A DNA stretch of 64,000 nucleotides from contig CM114271.1 in assembly GCA_050084515.1 (NCBI GenBank), positions 38,378,001-38,442,000 of the forward strand, written 5' to 3'. The position numbers and the translations under genes are program-made. This DNA comes from Blasia pusilla (taxonomy: Eukaryota; Marchantiophyta; Marchantiopsida; Blasiales). Positions 1 through 11,345 of the stretch are shown piece by piece. Position 1 is the first letter of the stretch. Each line of letters starts with the position of its first letter. Under the pieces are notes generated by a model, which ran no database searches, was not told the DNA's origin, and saw nothing but the letters and a program-made list of their open reading frames with translations.

Positions 1-744
1 TCTCTCTCTCTCGCCTGGAGCGCTGAATTTAGAGTTCGTTTTTAGGGGATGAGGAGCGGTGGGATGTGCATTTGGATGGAGACAACGGCTGTGACTGATT
101 GGAATTACCACGATTGGAGTTCCAGAACGCCTTCAAGAGCCGGCCCTCGAGGTCTGCGATTGCGTGGCAAGACAGAATCGGGTTGAGGTTGCTCTACTCT
201 CACGTCGGTGCGTGAAAGCTAGAGCGCATCACCTGCAACGAACGAAGGACCTCTTAGATTCTCGGCGATGGTGGCGGTTTGTCCAGTTCAACTGTTGCAG
301 TCTTTGCAAATCGAGTCTCCTGTCGCTTTGGGATCCCCGCACACTGTAAATCACTTCAGTCATTCATTTCATCCACTCTCTCTTTGTCTATTTGTCTATG
401 CCCATATGCAGGAGCGAAGCGTTTGGAGGAGTTGATTATAAGAATGAGATTATGAAGAATCTTTGAATATTGGAAGGAATGAGAGATAGTGGAGCTGTTG
501 CGACTGTCAGTCAGCGAACGAGTGGCGCCTTCATTCTGATTGTGAGCGGAAGGCGATCGGTAAACGAGGAGCCGTCGGTTGATTGCTCGACTGTGCGAGG
601 GTTCGATTCAGGAGATGGGCGTGCCGGTGGCGAGCGGAGGCTGCACAGAGACGCGATGGTGTTCGGCGGAGCGGGGCTCGTGGAATTTTCGAGGCTGAAG
701 CCCGAGACCTTCGCAGGCGGAGGCTGAAGCGCCGTGCCAGAGCG
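1..744. other. Left-edge sequence without a recognisable gene
   Basis: Opens with a short (TC)6 run. Only short open frames are present and none resembles a family I know. It lies upstream of CFAP52 and may include its promoter or distal leader, but no TATA box or other element is convincing. Confidence 0.4.
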
Positions 745-1510
745 AGAGAGCGAGCTTGATGAATAGGAATGGGAGAGAGAGCTCGAGGAAGAGCAATCGG
801 AGTGAAGAAGTGGGAGAGAGAGGAAGAGGAAGAGGATCCGGAGGGAAGAATTGGGACAGAGAGCTCGAGGCAGAGGAGTCGGAGCGAAGAATTGCGGGAG
901 AGATCTCGAGGAGGAGGAATCGGAGCGAAGAATCGTGACAGCGCTTGAGGCAGAGGAATCGGAGGGGAGAATCGGGAGAGAGCCAGAGGAAGAGGAATCG
1001 GGAGAGAGAGCTTCAGGAAGAGGAAGAGGAAGGAAGAGGAATCGGAGGGAAGAAACGGGAGAGAGAGCTTCAGGCAGAGGAAGAAGAATTGGGAGAGAGA
1101 GCTCGAGGAAGAGCCCGAAGAATCGGAGCAGAAGACGTGGCGAGCCAGCCTGAGACGTAGGAATCGCCGATGACGAATCCACGCGCGATCTCGAGGCAGA
1201 AGAATCGAAGTCGTAGCATCAACGCGCGAGCTTGAAGAATCGCAGCCGAATCGAGGAGCGAGCCCGAGGAATCGGATAACAAGAACCAAGCAGCGACCTC
1301 TCGGCATCGCCATCGGAGCCGCAGTACCCAGCAGCGACCTCTCAGAATCGGCATCGGAGACGCAGCAGCGAGGCAGCGAGCTCTCGGGATCGTCGTCCGA
1401 GCAGCAGAACCCAGCAGCGCGCTGTCGGAATCGGAATCGGAGCAGCAGAAGCGAGCGGCGAGCTCCCGGAATCGCATTCCGAGGAGCTGATCCGAGCCGC
1501 AGCAGCGGAA
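745..1510 (+). repeat. Degenerate GA-rich minisatellite, period about 41 bp
   Basis: Diverged tandem copies of a unit of about 41 bp built around ctcgaggcagagg and aatcggag. Anchor positions show the period: ctcgagg at 864 and 905, cttgagg at 944, then cagcgacctc at 1291 and 1332, with variants at 1374, 1415 and 1456. The left half is GA-rich; the right half has drifted to a more CAG/CGA-rich unit. The array ends about 20 bp before the CFAP52 start codon, so it probably forms the 5' leader or proximal promoter. Long open frames inside it on both strands are by-products of the repeat. Confidence 0.75.
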
Positions 1511-1532
1511 GGACTATCTCCGGGCTCTAACG

Positions 1533-4500
1533 ATGGCGCTGCGGCCGCTGCCGTTGGATTCGTGCATCGGGTTCGCGGGAACGGTCCCCGGCGGCCTGCT
1601 TCTGAGTCCCGACCGGAGCACGCTCATCTATCCCCTCGGCACTACCATCGTGCTGCGCAGCCGAGTAAGCGCCACGTCATCGTCTCATCGCGGGTCCCAA
1701 GGCTTTGGTTTCCCTCATTTCCCGGTCGTTGCGAAGGACGGGCTTTCTCCAGTATTTCATCAAACTATCGATTTGCAATCACTCCTTTTCGCTGCGTAAA
1801 TAAATAAATAAACTTCCACCCAACACTTCAATTCTTTAATAAAAAGTAGTAAGGTATAAAAAGTTGATCCAATGGAAGAATGTAATGAGAGAGAGTAAAG
1901 TGAATGGGTAAACATTTCTTTTCTATTGGTTGCGTATCTAGTCTCAATCGTCGATACCACTGTCGACAGCATGGTATGTAAAATAAGACAAAGTAGTAGA
2001 TGAGTAAGATCAGATTTAATACATTTATTATTTTGGAGTGACCTTCGAGATTCCACAGTTTTTTGGGGTAGAATTGTAGGGGAAAGTGGTTGCTTTTGGG
2101 TTTAGATTAAATATATTTGGTATCTTCCAAGAAAGTGGAAGGATGAAAATTGCTTGAAGTGAGAAATGGGGTGGTCATTAGGGGCGCATAGATTTTCCAA
2201 GAGTGTAGAGTCTTTTCACACCCCACAGGGTCTAATTGGTAATTTCCAAAGACGTATCCTTTTTTTCATGTTTTGCAAAGAAATTGTGTTTTCCGAGTCT
2301 TTTTCCGCTAGTGGGAGCGGAAATTCTTACTTATGACTGCTTGGTATTACAAAGAATGCCGGTTCTAGGCGCCCGCAGGTGGCGAGAAGGTAACTACTTC
2401 TCATAGTGAAGGTTGTTTGAAAATCATGTAAATATTTGGGGATGAGAGGGAGGAGTGGGATGTTTAGGAAGGGTTTGAAATCCTCTTTCTTTTTAATCAA
2501 AAATTGAAAAACCCTTCTAGTGCATAATACTTGGCACACTTACTAGAAAAATCAAAATTTGGTGGCCTCATTAAATTTTTTTCAATGTCTCCAAAAAATT
2601 GGAGTTGGGACTCATTGGATGTAATCTTTAATCTAGGAAAATTATTAAAAGTTCAATATGTATTTCCTTTTTCATCTATATAAATCAAAGAAGATAGTTG
2701 ACTTCATGGTGATATAACTCATTTCTTAAGGGAAAATACTTGCATCCCTAATTTATTATTTGAGAACCTATGATTATTTAAAATAGTAGAAAGAGCGGAA
2801 GTCCTGAAATTAATTTTTTTTGAAAAATAAAATAAAATAATGGAAAAAATATGTAGGAATGTTCCCAATTCTCCTTCATGTGCATTATCTTTCCTATTTA
2901 AATTAATTTTTCTTGTTGCATGGTTAAGACAAAAGAAGAGTTAATTTTTTTAAAATTTTAGTATGGAAGGAAAATTGAGTAATATTTTGGGAAAAATAAT
3001 AAAAAGTAATGAGAAAATGGTGGGACAAGAATTACTCTTAGAAATGAAAAAAATTGTTTTAAAGCTTGATTTGGAGGAAAAATGAGTGATTTTATTTTCT
3101 TCATTGAGAAATGGGGTTGGAAAAGGAGAAATTTTTTTCCCTATTAATAGAGGAAAAGACATGAAGTTTTTTTTTCCATAGGGGAAATCCCTGTGCTATT
3201 TTTATGTCAGTTTTTATGACCCATGGCTTCACATTTTCATTCTCCATAAGTTGGGTCTTTTTATCTTAATTTTTTTACACCTCTAATAGTTAACATGATG
3301 AGTCATCCAGACAAAACCCAAAACCAACATAATCATACAATAAATTTCAATTCAGATAAGACCAACCAAGCATGGAATGCATTTTTTACAAAATTTATTA
3401 TGAATGAAACTAAACGGATTTTTCGAATGCACGAGTTGGATACAATATAGGTTTTAAGTAACGATATGAATGAAAATACTTTTTTTTCTTGGTAGTACGA
3501 GTTGGATGCAATATGAGTTTTAAGTAGTGGACTATTTGAAAGTAGCGTTCTAAGCGTCCTCAAAAATATAAGATCTCACATTAATTCTTGTTCACATGCC
3601 CCAAATTCCGAAAATTACGTAGATGGCGCCACTTAGCTCCATTTTATCCACATGGTTACGTCATGATTTTTACCAGTGTATATCTATTTTATTATTGACT
3701 ACGTGTATACTTGGTACATAAAAAAGATCAAATTATCATATAAAGCTAACTTAAAAAAAAGGAAAGACTTGAATTGAAACGAAAGAGATATTGATGACTT
3801 TTTGGGGATTGTAGAGAGGGCCACTGTTGCCCTCATGTGACATTTGTTGACGTGACATAGGGTTCTTGATTTTTACTCCCATGGGACAGGTTGCTCATGT
3901 GGAAGGGGAGGGTCTTTCCATGTGACTTATTCATCACTCTTTCAGCTCTTCTGGTCAAATCTCATGCAGGCCATTTCCTTTTTTTCTTCTATTTAAAAAA
4001 TTTAGATGCGTCCTCTCCTCACTCATGTTACTATCGTGATGGCTTCTTCTTCAAAAAGAATGGAAAGTTATGGGGGCTTCTTGAGGTCCACAGCTCATCA
4101 AGTCATCCTTACCAAACCATCGAAACTGAGCAAGTTCGAAGCGATCCCTGTTTGTGGATGTGCCTCTGGTTGCTTGCTCGTTGAATGAATTATATGAAAT
4201 TGAGCGGCTGGAGGTCAGTGGGTGTCAGACGAAATGAATTTATATATTCTTCATTCTCAAGGTGGGGAAGAAAATAATATACATGTGGGTGCTGCATATG
4301 TGGTGGTTTCCTGATTTGAAAGGGAACAAGCTCCGAATTCATCACAGGATCGTTGAACGCGGTGACTGTTCTCCATGGATTCATGAGTTCTTCACTGTCG
4401 AGCTCGGTGGTACTGCATTTTGGGTGATCCATAGAAGTCTTATGTTCACTCGAACGTGTGACAAGATACTTCTTCTTGCGTCTTCAATCTTCTTGCAACC

Positions 4501-5785
4501 CACTTTGCTCTTTATGAGTTTTCCAAGGTGTACCTGTTTTGTAGTTCGGATGTTGAATGGTGGTGCTAAGTTGAAAATCCAACCTCTGTGAAGGTTCCAC
4601 TCTCCTTGAGGCTTAGTTGAAAATCAAATCTCTCTGAAGGTCACACTCTCCTCGAGTTGAAAAAAGTTCAGTGCAATTTCTGCTTGTCCATCCGGATTTG
4701 CGAGTGGAAAGTGAGTTGAAACTGTGTGTAGGGAGAGCCGGGTGGTGCTCATGAGGCTATGGAGTGTCCAGGGGCAACTCGTACTGATGTAGTTTTTGCT
4801 CTTTGCAGGGCAACTTGAGATCACAGGAGTTTCTGCAAGGTCACTCCAACAGAGTGTCCGTTGTAGCTTGCTCCAAAAGCGGCAAATATTTGGCCAGTGG
4901 CCAGGTCCTTTTCATCACCCTCCTCTTCCACTCCCATGTGGTGGCATGATTCTCAGCTTGTGTCTTATAGCCAGTCTCAAGGGGCTGCCTCTATCGCCTG
5001 CGCAGGACGAGCAAACGATCACAGTACAAGGCATGTACAGTGATCTGTACTGCCTTCACAGCTGAATTCTGTAGTGTTTCTGTACTCATCAGAAAAGGTG
5101 GACTGCCACCAATTACTAGTGTGAAGGCTTGTCCGTCACTCAGATCGCTACTGTATCAGGAGGTGTGTTTCACTGCAGTACTCTCATTTTGTATCTGTGG
5201 TGGTGAGATTCTCCAGATATCACACCAAGGTTTTCACGCATGCATTATAATTTGGGACTTACCTGGACGCAAGGTGCTTCACAAAATGAACCTTCACAAG
5301 GTATGTGCTATGGAGGAATTAGCTGATCTCTCGGGTTGTTGAGTACAATTCTATCTTGTTACCTCGATTCCAGAGACCTAAGTGCTGTAAATGGTCCATT
5401 ACGAGCTTGTGTTTCCTGTCCAAAGCAATCGAACAGGGGAGAGGTTGAAACTCGAGACTTGTTGGTCGATACAGGTGAAAGTTCAGGCTCTGGATTTCTC
5501 CTATGATGATGAGTATCTGATATCAACGGGTGGACAAGATGACTGTAAGATGGTTGCGTGGAAGGTAGAAACTGGGATTGCAATTTGTGGCAGCCCCACA
5601 CCCCTGGACTATGCGGTGGCTGTGAAGTTTTTGAATCACGACAACACCAGGCTGGTCACTTGTGGCGACCACAAGCTGATTGTTTGGGATTTGGATGTTC
5701 CGAATCGGAAGCTGGAGCCCAATGTCTGTGATGTGGGACGCTTCAGGCGCATCCATTCATCGCTGGTACAAGCTAAGAACCTCTG

Positions 5786-5819
<34 letters not shown>

Positions 5820-8800
5820 GCGGCTTGCCATGCTTCTGTCCATCACTGCGTACTGTCATCGTAAAGCTCACTGGCCGGAATGGAAAAGTACGAGGGTAGC
5901 AGTAAGCGTTTGTGAAAGATCTGAGCAGGCTGGCAATGACACCTCTAGCCCCTTCACTGATCCTTGACTTGTTTGACTACTATCAAGGTCGTTAAACTTG
6001 CGCTTTGCGGTACACTTCGCTTCAGTACTTACTAAGCCAATGGAGCTAAAGGATTACTTGGATGGTAGGTGATTGATGCGAAAGATGAGTTCATGTATGT
6101 GGCAACTCACACAGGGGACGTGTTGCGAGTACGTTCTGCCTCCCTCCTAGTTCCTGCTCCAAGAATAAATCACTTCATTCGTTCCTCGGAGAAAGCTGCT
6201 TTTGATCTTTTGCAAGTTTCAGTCTTCTGATCCACCCAGCTAGATTCATAGGCTCTGCACATTTTTTCAAAATGCTGTGGGTGCTCTCTCCTTCAGAAGT
6301 TACTTGCGATATGAAAAACAAGACAATCTGCAGAGTGACCACGGATGCTGCCTATGAGCTCCATAATAAATACAGCTGATCCTATACGAGGCTTCCTGGG
6401 ACTGCTGGCGGGTTCACTCAGTGGACGTCAAATGCTAAGCTGACAGCCTGCTGGTCTGGTTTGGATGGTGTAGGTAAGCCTTGGGCCAAAGCTGTTCCGC
6501 AATGGGGGTCCAACAAAAATAATTCAGCAGGGAGTCATGTCATTATGTGCGACGCACCAGGGAGATCTGCTGGCAGGTGGGGGTGACGGAACAATCACCC
6601 TACTCCGATCCGAGACCCTGAAAATTGCGTGCAGTTGCAGGGTGGTGGGTGCCATATCATCCGTGGTGCTCGCTGAAACTGGACCCGGGAACTCCTTCGA
6701 TTTCTACGTGGGGACCGCAGCTAGCAATATGTATCTTGTTAGGTCAGACTCAGTACATCGATGAGATCTTCTCAACATTGTGTGGATGAACGTCATAGAC
6801 ATGTTTGGTCACTTGAGAGCTGCTCTGCTAGAAACTCCTACATTTCCTTGAACCTAGATCTGTTTGTCGGTTACTTCAATTTCGTTGCAGTCACCTAGGG
6901 TGCTTGCAAGAGTGTTCACTCCTCTCTCCTGAATGACTCCTTGCTTGCGCTGAGTCCTTAACATGTTCCCAGTGATGTTAGCCAGTTAAGTATAAATATC
7001 AATAAAGCTCCACTGTGACTTCCATGCACGTATCGGTCTCCAGATATGATGGGAAGAAACGAGTGATGCTACCTCCACAGCTGCTACAGACCTGCCACTT
7101 CAACAGAATCAACGACATTGCCTTCCCAGCAGGATACAGTGATGTATTTGCAACGGCCTCAAGCAATGACGTTCGTGTCTGGGATCTCAAGAATCTTAAA
7201 GAACTACTTCGCATTCAGGTCTCCTCTAAATATTCTTCCTTCTTGCAAAGTAAGCCAGACATATCAAACAAACACAGTTGCAATCTGAGTACTTTAAAGC
7301 TCTGCACTGTCAAAAGCAACCAAGAATTCAGAATTCCACGAAATTATAAACCTCACAGCCACGAAGAAGTGGCACAACCAAAACGATATGCTGAGAGTTC
7401 TGGCTGCAGACCATGGGGGTATACTCCAAAATGTAAGGGGGTCCTGTGGTTGCTTGCGAGACTCCCGGCTTAAAAAGTCATTGCCTGCTGGTTCGTTCCT
7501 GGTGATGGCCCACTTACGAGACTTCTGTTGATTCCTCAGGTTCCAAACATATGTTGTGATTATAAAGACGCTGCAAACCAAGAATGTTTGTGTGTGGCCT
7601 TCATGCCAGACGGGAAGTCCATCATCAGTGGTTGGGCCGATGGCAAAATCCGAGCTTTCGGACCTCAGACCGGCAAACTTCTGTACACGATTGTCGATGC
7701 ACACTCCGTTGCTGGTGGCCCTAATGTATTGGCCTTATCCTCTCGCCCCATTTTGTCACAACAGAAATCCACGAGTGGAAATGCAGTATGGTAATTTGGA
7801 AGTTGCAATATTGGCCAGGTCTGCAACGAGAGCACTCAAGGAAACCCTCGAGAGAGATCAAGAGACTTTCGTACTCTAGATCCTGAAAAAGCTATACATC
7901 AGATCGTCAAAAAAGAAGATGGTTGAGGTCATTGTAGAAAGATGTCATGCGGCATCATCCAGTCCAGGCTTTTCACGGATTATAGTATGCCCTGTCATTT
8001 TTGAAGCAAGCAAGTCATATCAGTCCTCCAAAGAAACGCATAAGAGATGTTAAGGTAGAGGTGTTACCCACACCCCCGATATTTAGTTCTGCTCGCATGT
8101 CCCCATATGTTCTGATGGAGAGCTGGGCGGCCTGTACTTCCGTAAAGTTGAGGTTTCTTCAACCCACAACTCAGATTTACGAGTGTCCAAAGCCTCTCTA
8201 AAGTCGTAGCCAACATCCAGCTTCGTCATATCACCCCACAATCTACATATGTTGGGATTTTGAGCGGGTCTGGGTGATGCAGAAAGCAATTCAAGGAGTG
8301 ACTGCGATATGCCCAACATCGGATAGTTGCCGTATTGTTAGTGGCGGTATCGAAGGCAAAGTAAGTAGTGTGCATGTCTCACCCTCCTCTAGCACAGGTT
8401 GCAAGACAAAGGGACTTGAAAACTCATGTCACTGATTGACATCATCTTGAATGGTGTAATTCTTCCCGAAGACTACTCTTGGAAACTTGTTTCTTGTTCA
8501 GCTCAGGCGGATGGAGACTCCCCAAAGTGTATCCAGTCGTAAGGAAATTCCATACTTGAGAGACAGGAGTGATTTCTTAACAACCATTAGATCTGCTGTT
8601 AGACAGCAGATCTAATGGTTGTTAAGAAATCACTCCTGTCATATGGAACCCTTCCTTTGGTTCTTCTTTGGCTTTCAAAGTCGGGCTTGTGGACACTGAG
8701 GTGGTAGTTTCGTTGTCGTAGGTGCGTATTTGGAGAATTGGAAACCAAAGTCACTCCATGATTGCTTCTATGAAGGAGCACAGGGGCGCTGTTAGCTCTG

Positions 8801-11345
8801 TTCAGGTACCATTCCTGAACAAGCTGTACGAGACCTTGATCGAGCCCTAAAAGCACACCATCAGTCTACCAAGTATTCCCATGGTTGCCGGTAATTGATT
8901 TTCCAAAAAACTCTCGGTCCTCTAGTAATTGATGATGGCCATATGTGGGCATTGGCAGGTGCGCAAGAACGACAGTGAGTGTATAAGTTCCAGCAGCGAC
9001 GGGAACTGTATTATTTGGGATATGACTGTAAGTGCCTCACTTTCTCTCTGGTGTTACGATCATATCAGGAATATGACACTAAATCCAACGACTAGCACGA
9101 TGAGACTACTTCTATACTTAGGCTGGACTAGTATTGGGATGGGTAACCTTCTAATGCTCCGTCCAACTTTTGGAGTCTATGGAATCAAGACTGTGGCAGG
9201 GACTGCTTGACTAGTCCATTAACTCTCCATTATCAAGGGCACTCGTTAATAGCCACTTCCCTTTGTTTCGTAAAATACAACGTCCTAGCAGTCCTTCAAC
9301 GCAACCGGATCAACTAATCAATGACATCCACTCCTCCAAAGGACGACTCCGTGCGGCATCCAGGGGCTGTTGACCCTGCATTACACTAATCCTCCATATA
9401 GTGCTTTGACACTTGTAGTCTTCGACACAGTGTGCTGCAAGCTTCATAAACATGCAGTGTGGCTCAGAGCTGCTGAGGTTTTGAATGGGTCATGTCAGTC
9501 CACTGTACATGCCGATTGCACACAAATTGTGGACCAGGACTGCGGATTTGGACTTTTGATTATGTCCTCTCTTGGTCTAGTTTGCAAACTCTTGTGTCTG
9601 CATCGAGAATAGATAGGCCCGGACATCAAAACATATTGTTAGTTATCATCACCCGCAACGTCCTTAAGAGGCTGACCAAATTGCATGGGCAACATGCGAC
9701 AGAGGCTTGCGAGAAATAACAGCATGGGAGCATCGACGTTCTTCAAGGCTGCCTTGTACCACCCAGATGAGAGCCAGATCGTCACTACTGGAACTGATCG
9801 CAAGGTAAGTAACGTCTCTGTATCCCCTCCTTACCTCTACTGCCTCAAGAGATCAAGTGCACCCTTGATCTCTTGAGATGAACTGGATTCCTACTGTTGC
9901 TGAATGTCATGGATTCCATAAGCAACAATTTCCGAGTTCCTGATCTACTTTCAGCACTACTAGCAGACAAGACCACCAAGTTTCAGATTCCGAACAACCT
10001 CCCTGAAAGTAGATCATGAACTCGGAAAGTGTTGCTTATGGAATCCATGACATTCAGCAACAGTAGGAATCCAGTTCATCTGTGCTGAAAGTAAATCCCA
10101 GTACTGCAACATTGATTGCCCCATCAAGATATCAGCTTTTGTCTAAAATATTCTGTTGTCATATGATTTTCCTATGTTGTGCTCAGTAAGAAAAGGAACA
10201 GGTAAGATAGGCGGATGGGACGAGCCCCACCAAAGAAGTGGTGAAACAGTTTCAATGAGTAAAAACTAACCCTGGCAAGAAAGCACGGTCTTCAACCAGA
10301 AATTGTCTCTTAAATCATACTTCTGAGGCATTCAAAACTCTCGCGCAGCACACTTGACATATATATGAGTCTTTGTCTACGGTGGGTGGTGATGGAAATC
10401 GCAGATCACATGGTGGGATGCCTACGATTGCCAAGCTATCCGGATATTAGATGGTTCGCTCACGTCCGAAGTTTATTCGATAGACATAAGTCCAGATGGC
10501 GCCGGTATGGTGAGTGGAGGAGTCGATCGAGAGGTGAAGCTATGGAACTACGATGAGGGCCACAACTACTTTGTTGGACTTGGACACAGTGAGCCTATCA
10601 CCAAGGTAAACAATACGAAATCCTCCTGAAGAGGCTTCCATGAACAGAAAGTAATCTGTGTCAGGAATCGCAAGAGGGACCTGTCAGTACGAATCGAAGG
10701 AATTATTGTCAGCGACGCTATTACTCAAAAAGAAAAAATGAAAGTTCAAATAGCAAAAGAGCTTAAAATACTGTTCAATGATATTTTCTTAGATATGTCT
10801 TACATCCTCTGCTGACGATATTTGCCCCCAAATACGTCAAATTTCTAAAAAAGCCCATTGAATGCGTGCGTACTTTCCTTGGCGTTAACATCAGCTTGGC
10901 TTCGAAATCAATCACTGTGTATGTTTTATATTATGGTGAAATCGCTTTGAATTTAAAGTCAAGTCCCTTGGTTGGGAATGATGAAGAAATGTAGAGTAGC
11001 GTAAACGCAGAGCATGGCCTAGGGATGGAGACTGCCATGAAACGTCAGTTTGAGATGCATATTGTTAACATGAAGTATGTGTGACCACGGACTGGTAACG
11101 TGCAGGTGAGGATCAGCCCAGATCAGCAGAAGATTGTGTCGGTTGGAGAAGAGGGAGCCATTTTGATATGGGATTATAGGAAGCCAGTATCAAACTCTCC
11201 TCCAGAGGGTACACAGAAAGAAAAGGGAGACAATTCTCCCGGCAGCCCTAGCTCACCATCTGATGCAAACTCACCAAATCCACCTAATTCTCCCAAGTCA
11301 TCAGCTGCTGCATCAGCACCTCTTGCATGTTCTCGCGGCCTGTAA
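1533..11345 (+). CDS. CFAP52: CFAP52 (WDR16), ciliary WD40 protein, 14 coding exons
   Basis: Cilia- and flagella-associated protein 52 is a double WD40 propeller bound to doublet microtubules of motile axonemes. In a land plant this means the sperm flagella. Coding exons by GT-AG signals and fit to the family: 1533-1664, 4809-4904, 5217-5300, 5475-5765, 6069-6128, 6474-6742, 7044-7218, 7540-7707, 8283-8360, 8722-8805, 8959-9027, 9703-9804, 10405-10605, 11106-11345. They join in frame to 682 codons. All introns are phase 0 except the one after 6742 (phase 2). Family landmarks run in order: DSCIGFAGTVPGG, YPLGTTIVL, EFLQGHSNRVS, CIIIWDL, DVPNRKLEP, LLQTCHFN, DGKSIISGWADGKIRAF, DGNCIIWDM, SQIVTTGTDRK, VSGGVDREVKLW, GAILIWDY. 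The human protein is about 620 residues; the excess is mainly a Ser/Pro-rich tail after the last WD strand. The exon 8 donor (gttgct at 7708) is weak, so that junction is uncertain. The ATG at 1533 is chosen because the conserved N terminus follows at once. Confidence 0.93.
1665..4808 (+). other. First intron of CFAP52, long and AT-rich
   Basis: About 3.1 kb between donor gtaagc at 1665 and acceptor ctttgcag ending at 4808. It is more AT-rich than the exons and contains several homopolymer T/A runs. I see no transposon coding remnant or RNA gene in it. Confidence 0.75.
5788..5817 (+). repeat. (AG)15 microsatellite in CFAP52 intron 4
   Basis: Uninterrupted AG dinucleotides starting 22 bp after the exon 4 donor. 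A simple repeat with no other feature. Confidence 0.95.
8562..8640. repeat. Perfect 38-bp inverted repeat, 3-nt loop
   Basis: Left arm 8562-8599 and right arm 8603-8640 are exact reverse complements with the spacer tag between them. It lies in the CFAP52 intron between exons 9 and 10. The RNA would form an uninterrupted 38-bp hairpin. No flanking target duplication or known MITE terminus is visible. Confidence 0.95.
9844..9877. repeat. Perfect 14-bp hairpin
   Basis: Arms 9844-9857 and 9864-9877 (ctcaagagatcaag and its complement) around a 6-nt loop. It sits 39 bp after the exon 12 donor and touches the larger inverted repeat that starts at 9877. Confidence 0.9.
9877..10080. repeat. 78-bp inverted repeat, 2 mismatches, 48-nt loop
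   Basis: Arm 9877-9954 pairs with 10003-10080 with only two mismatches in 78 positions; the loop is 9955-10002. It is inside the CFAP52 intron between exons 12 and 13. The stretch from 10082 (gtgctgaaagtaaatc) repeats the inner part of the stem again, with one mismatch in 16. The shape fits a young fold-back element or a miRNA/siRNA-type hairpin; neither is proven. Confidence 0.92.

Noticed and set aside
511-1477. Long overlapping open frames rich in Ser/Leu/Arg or Glu/Arg on both strands
   Set aside because: They are produced by the 41-bp GA-rich minisatellite, which lacks stops in several frames at once; no family resemblance.
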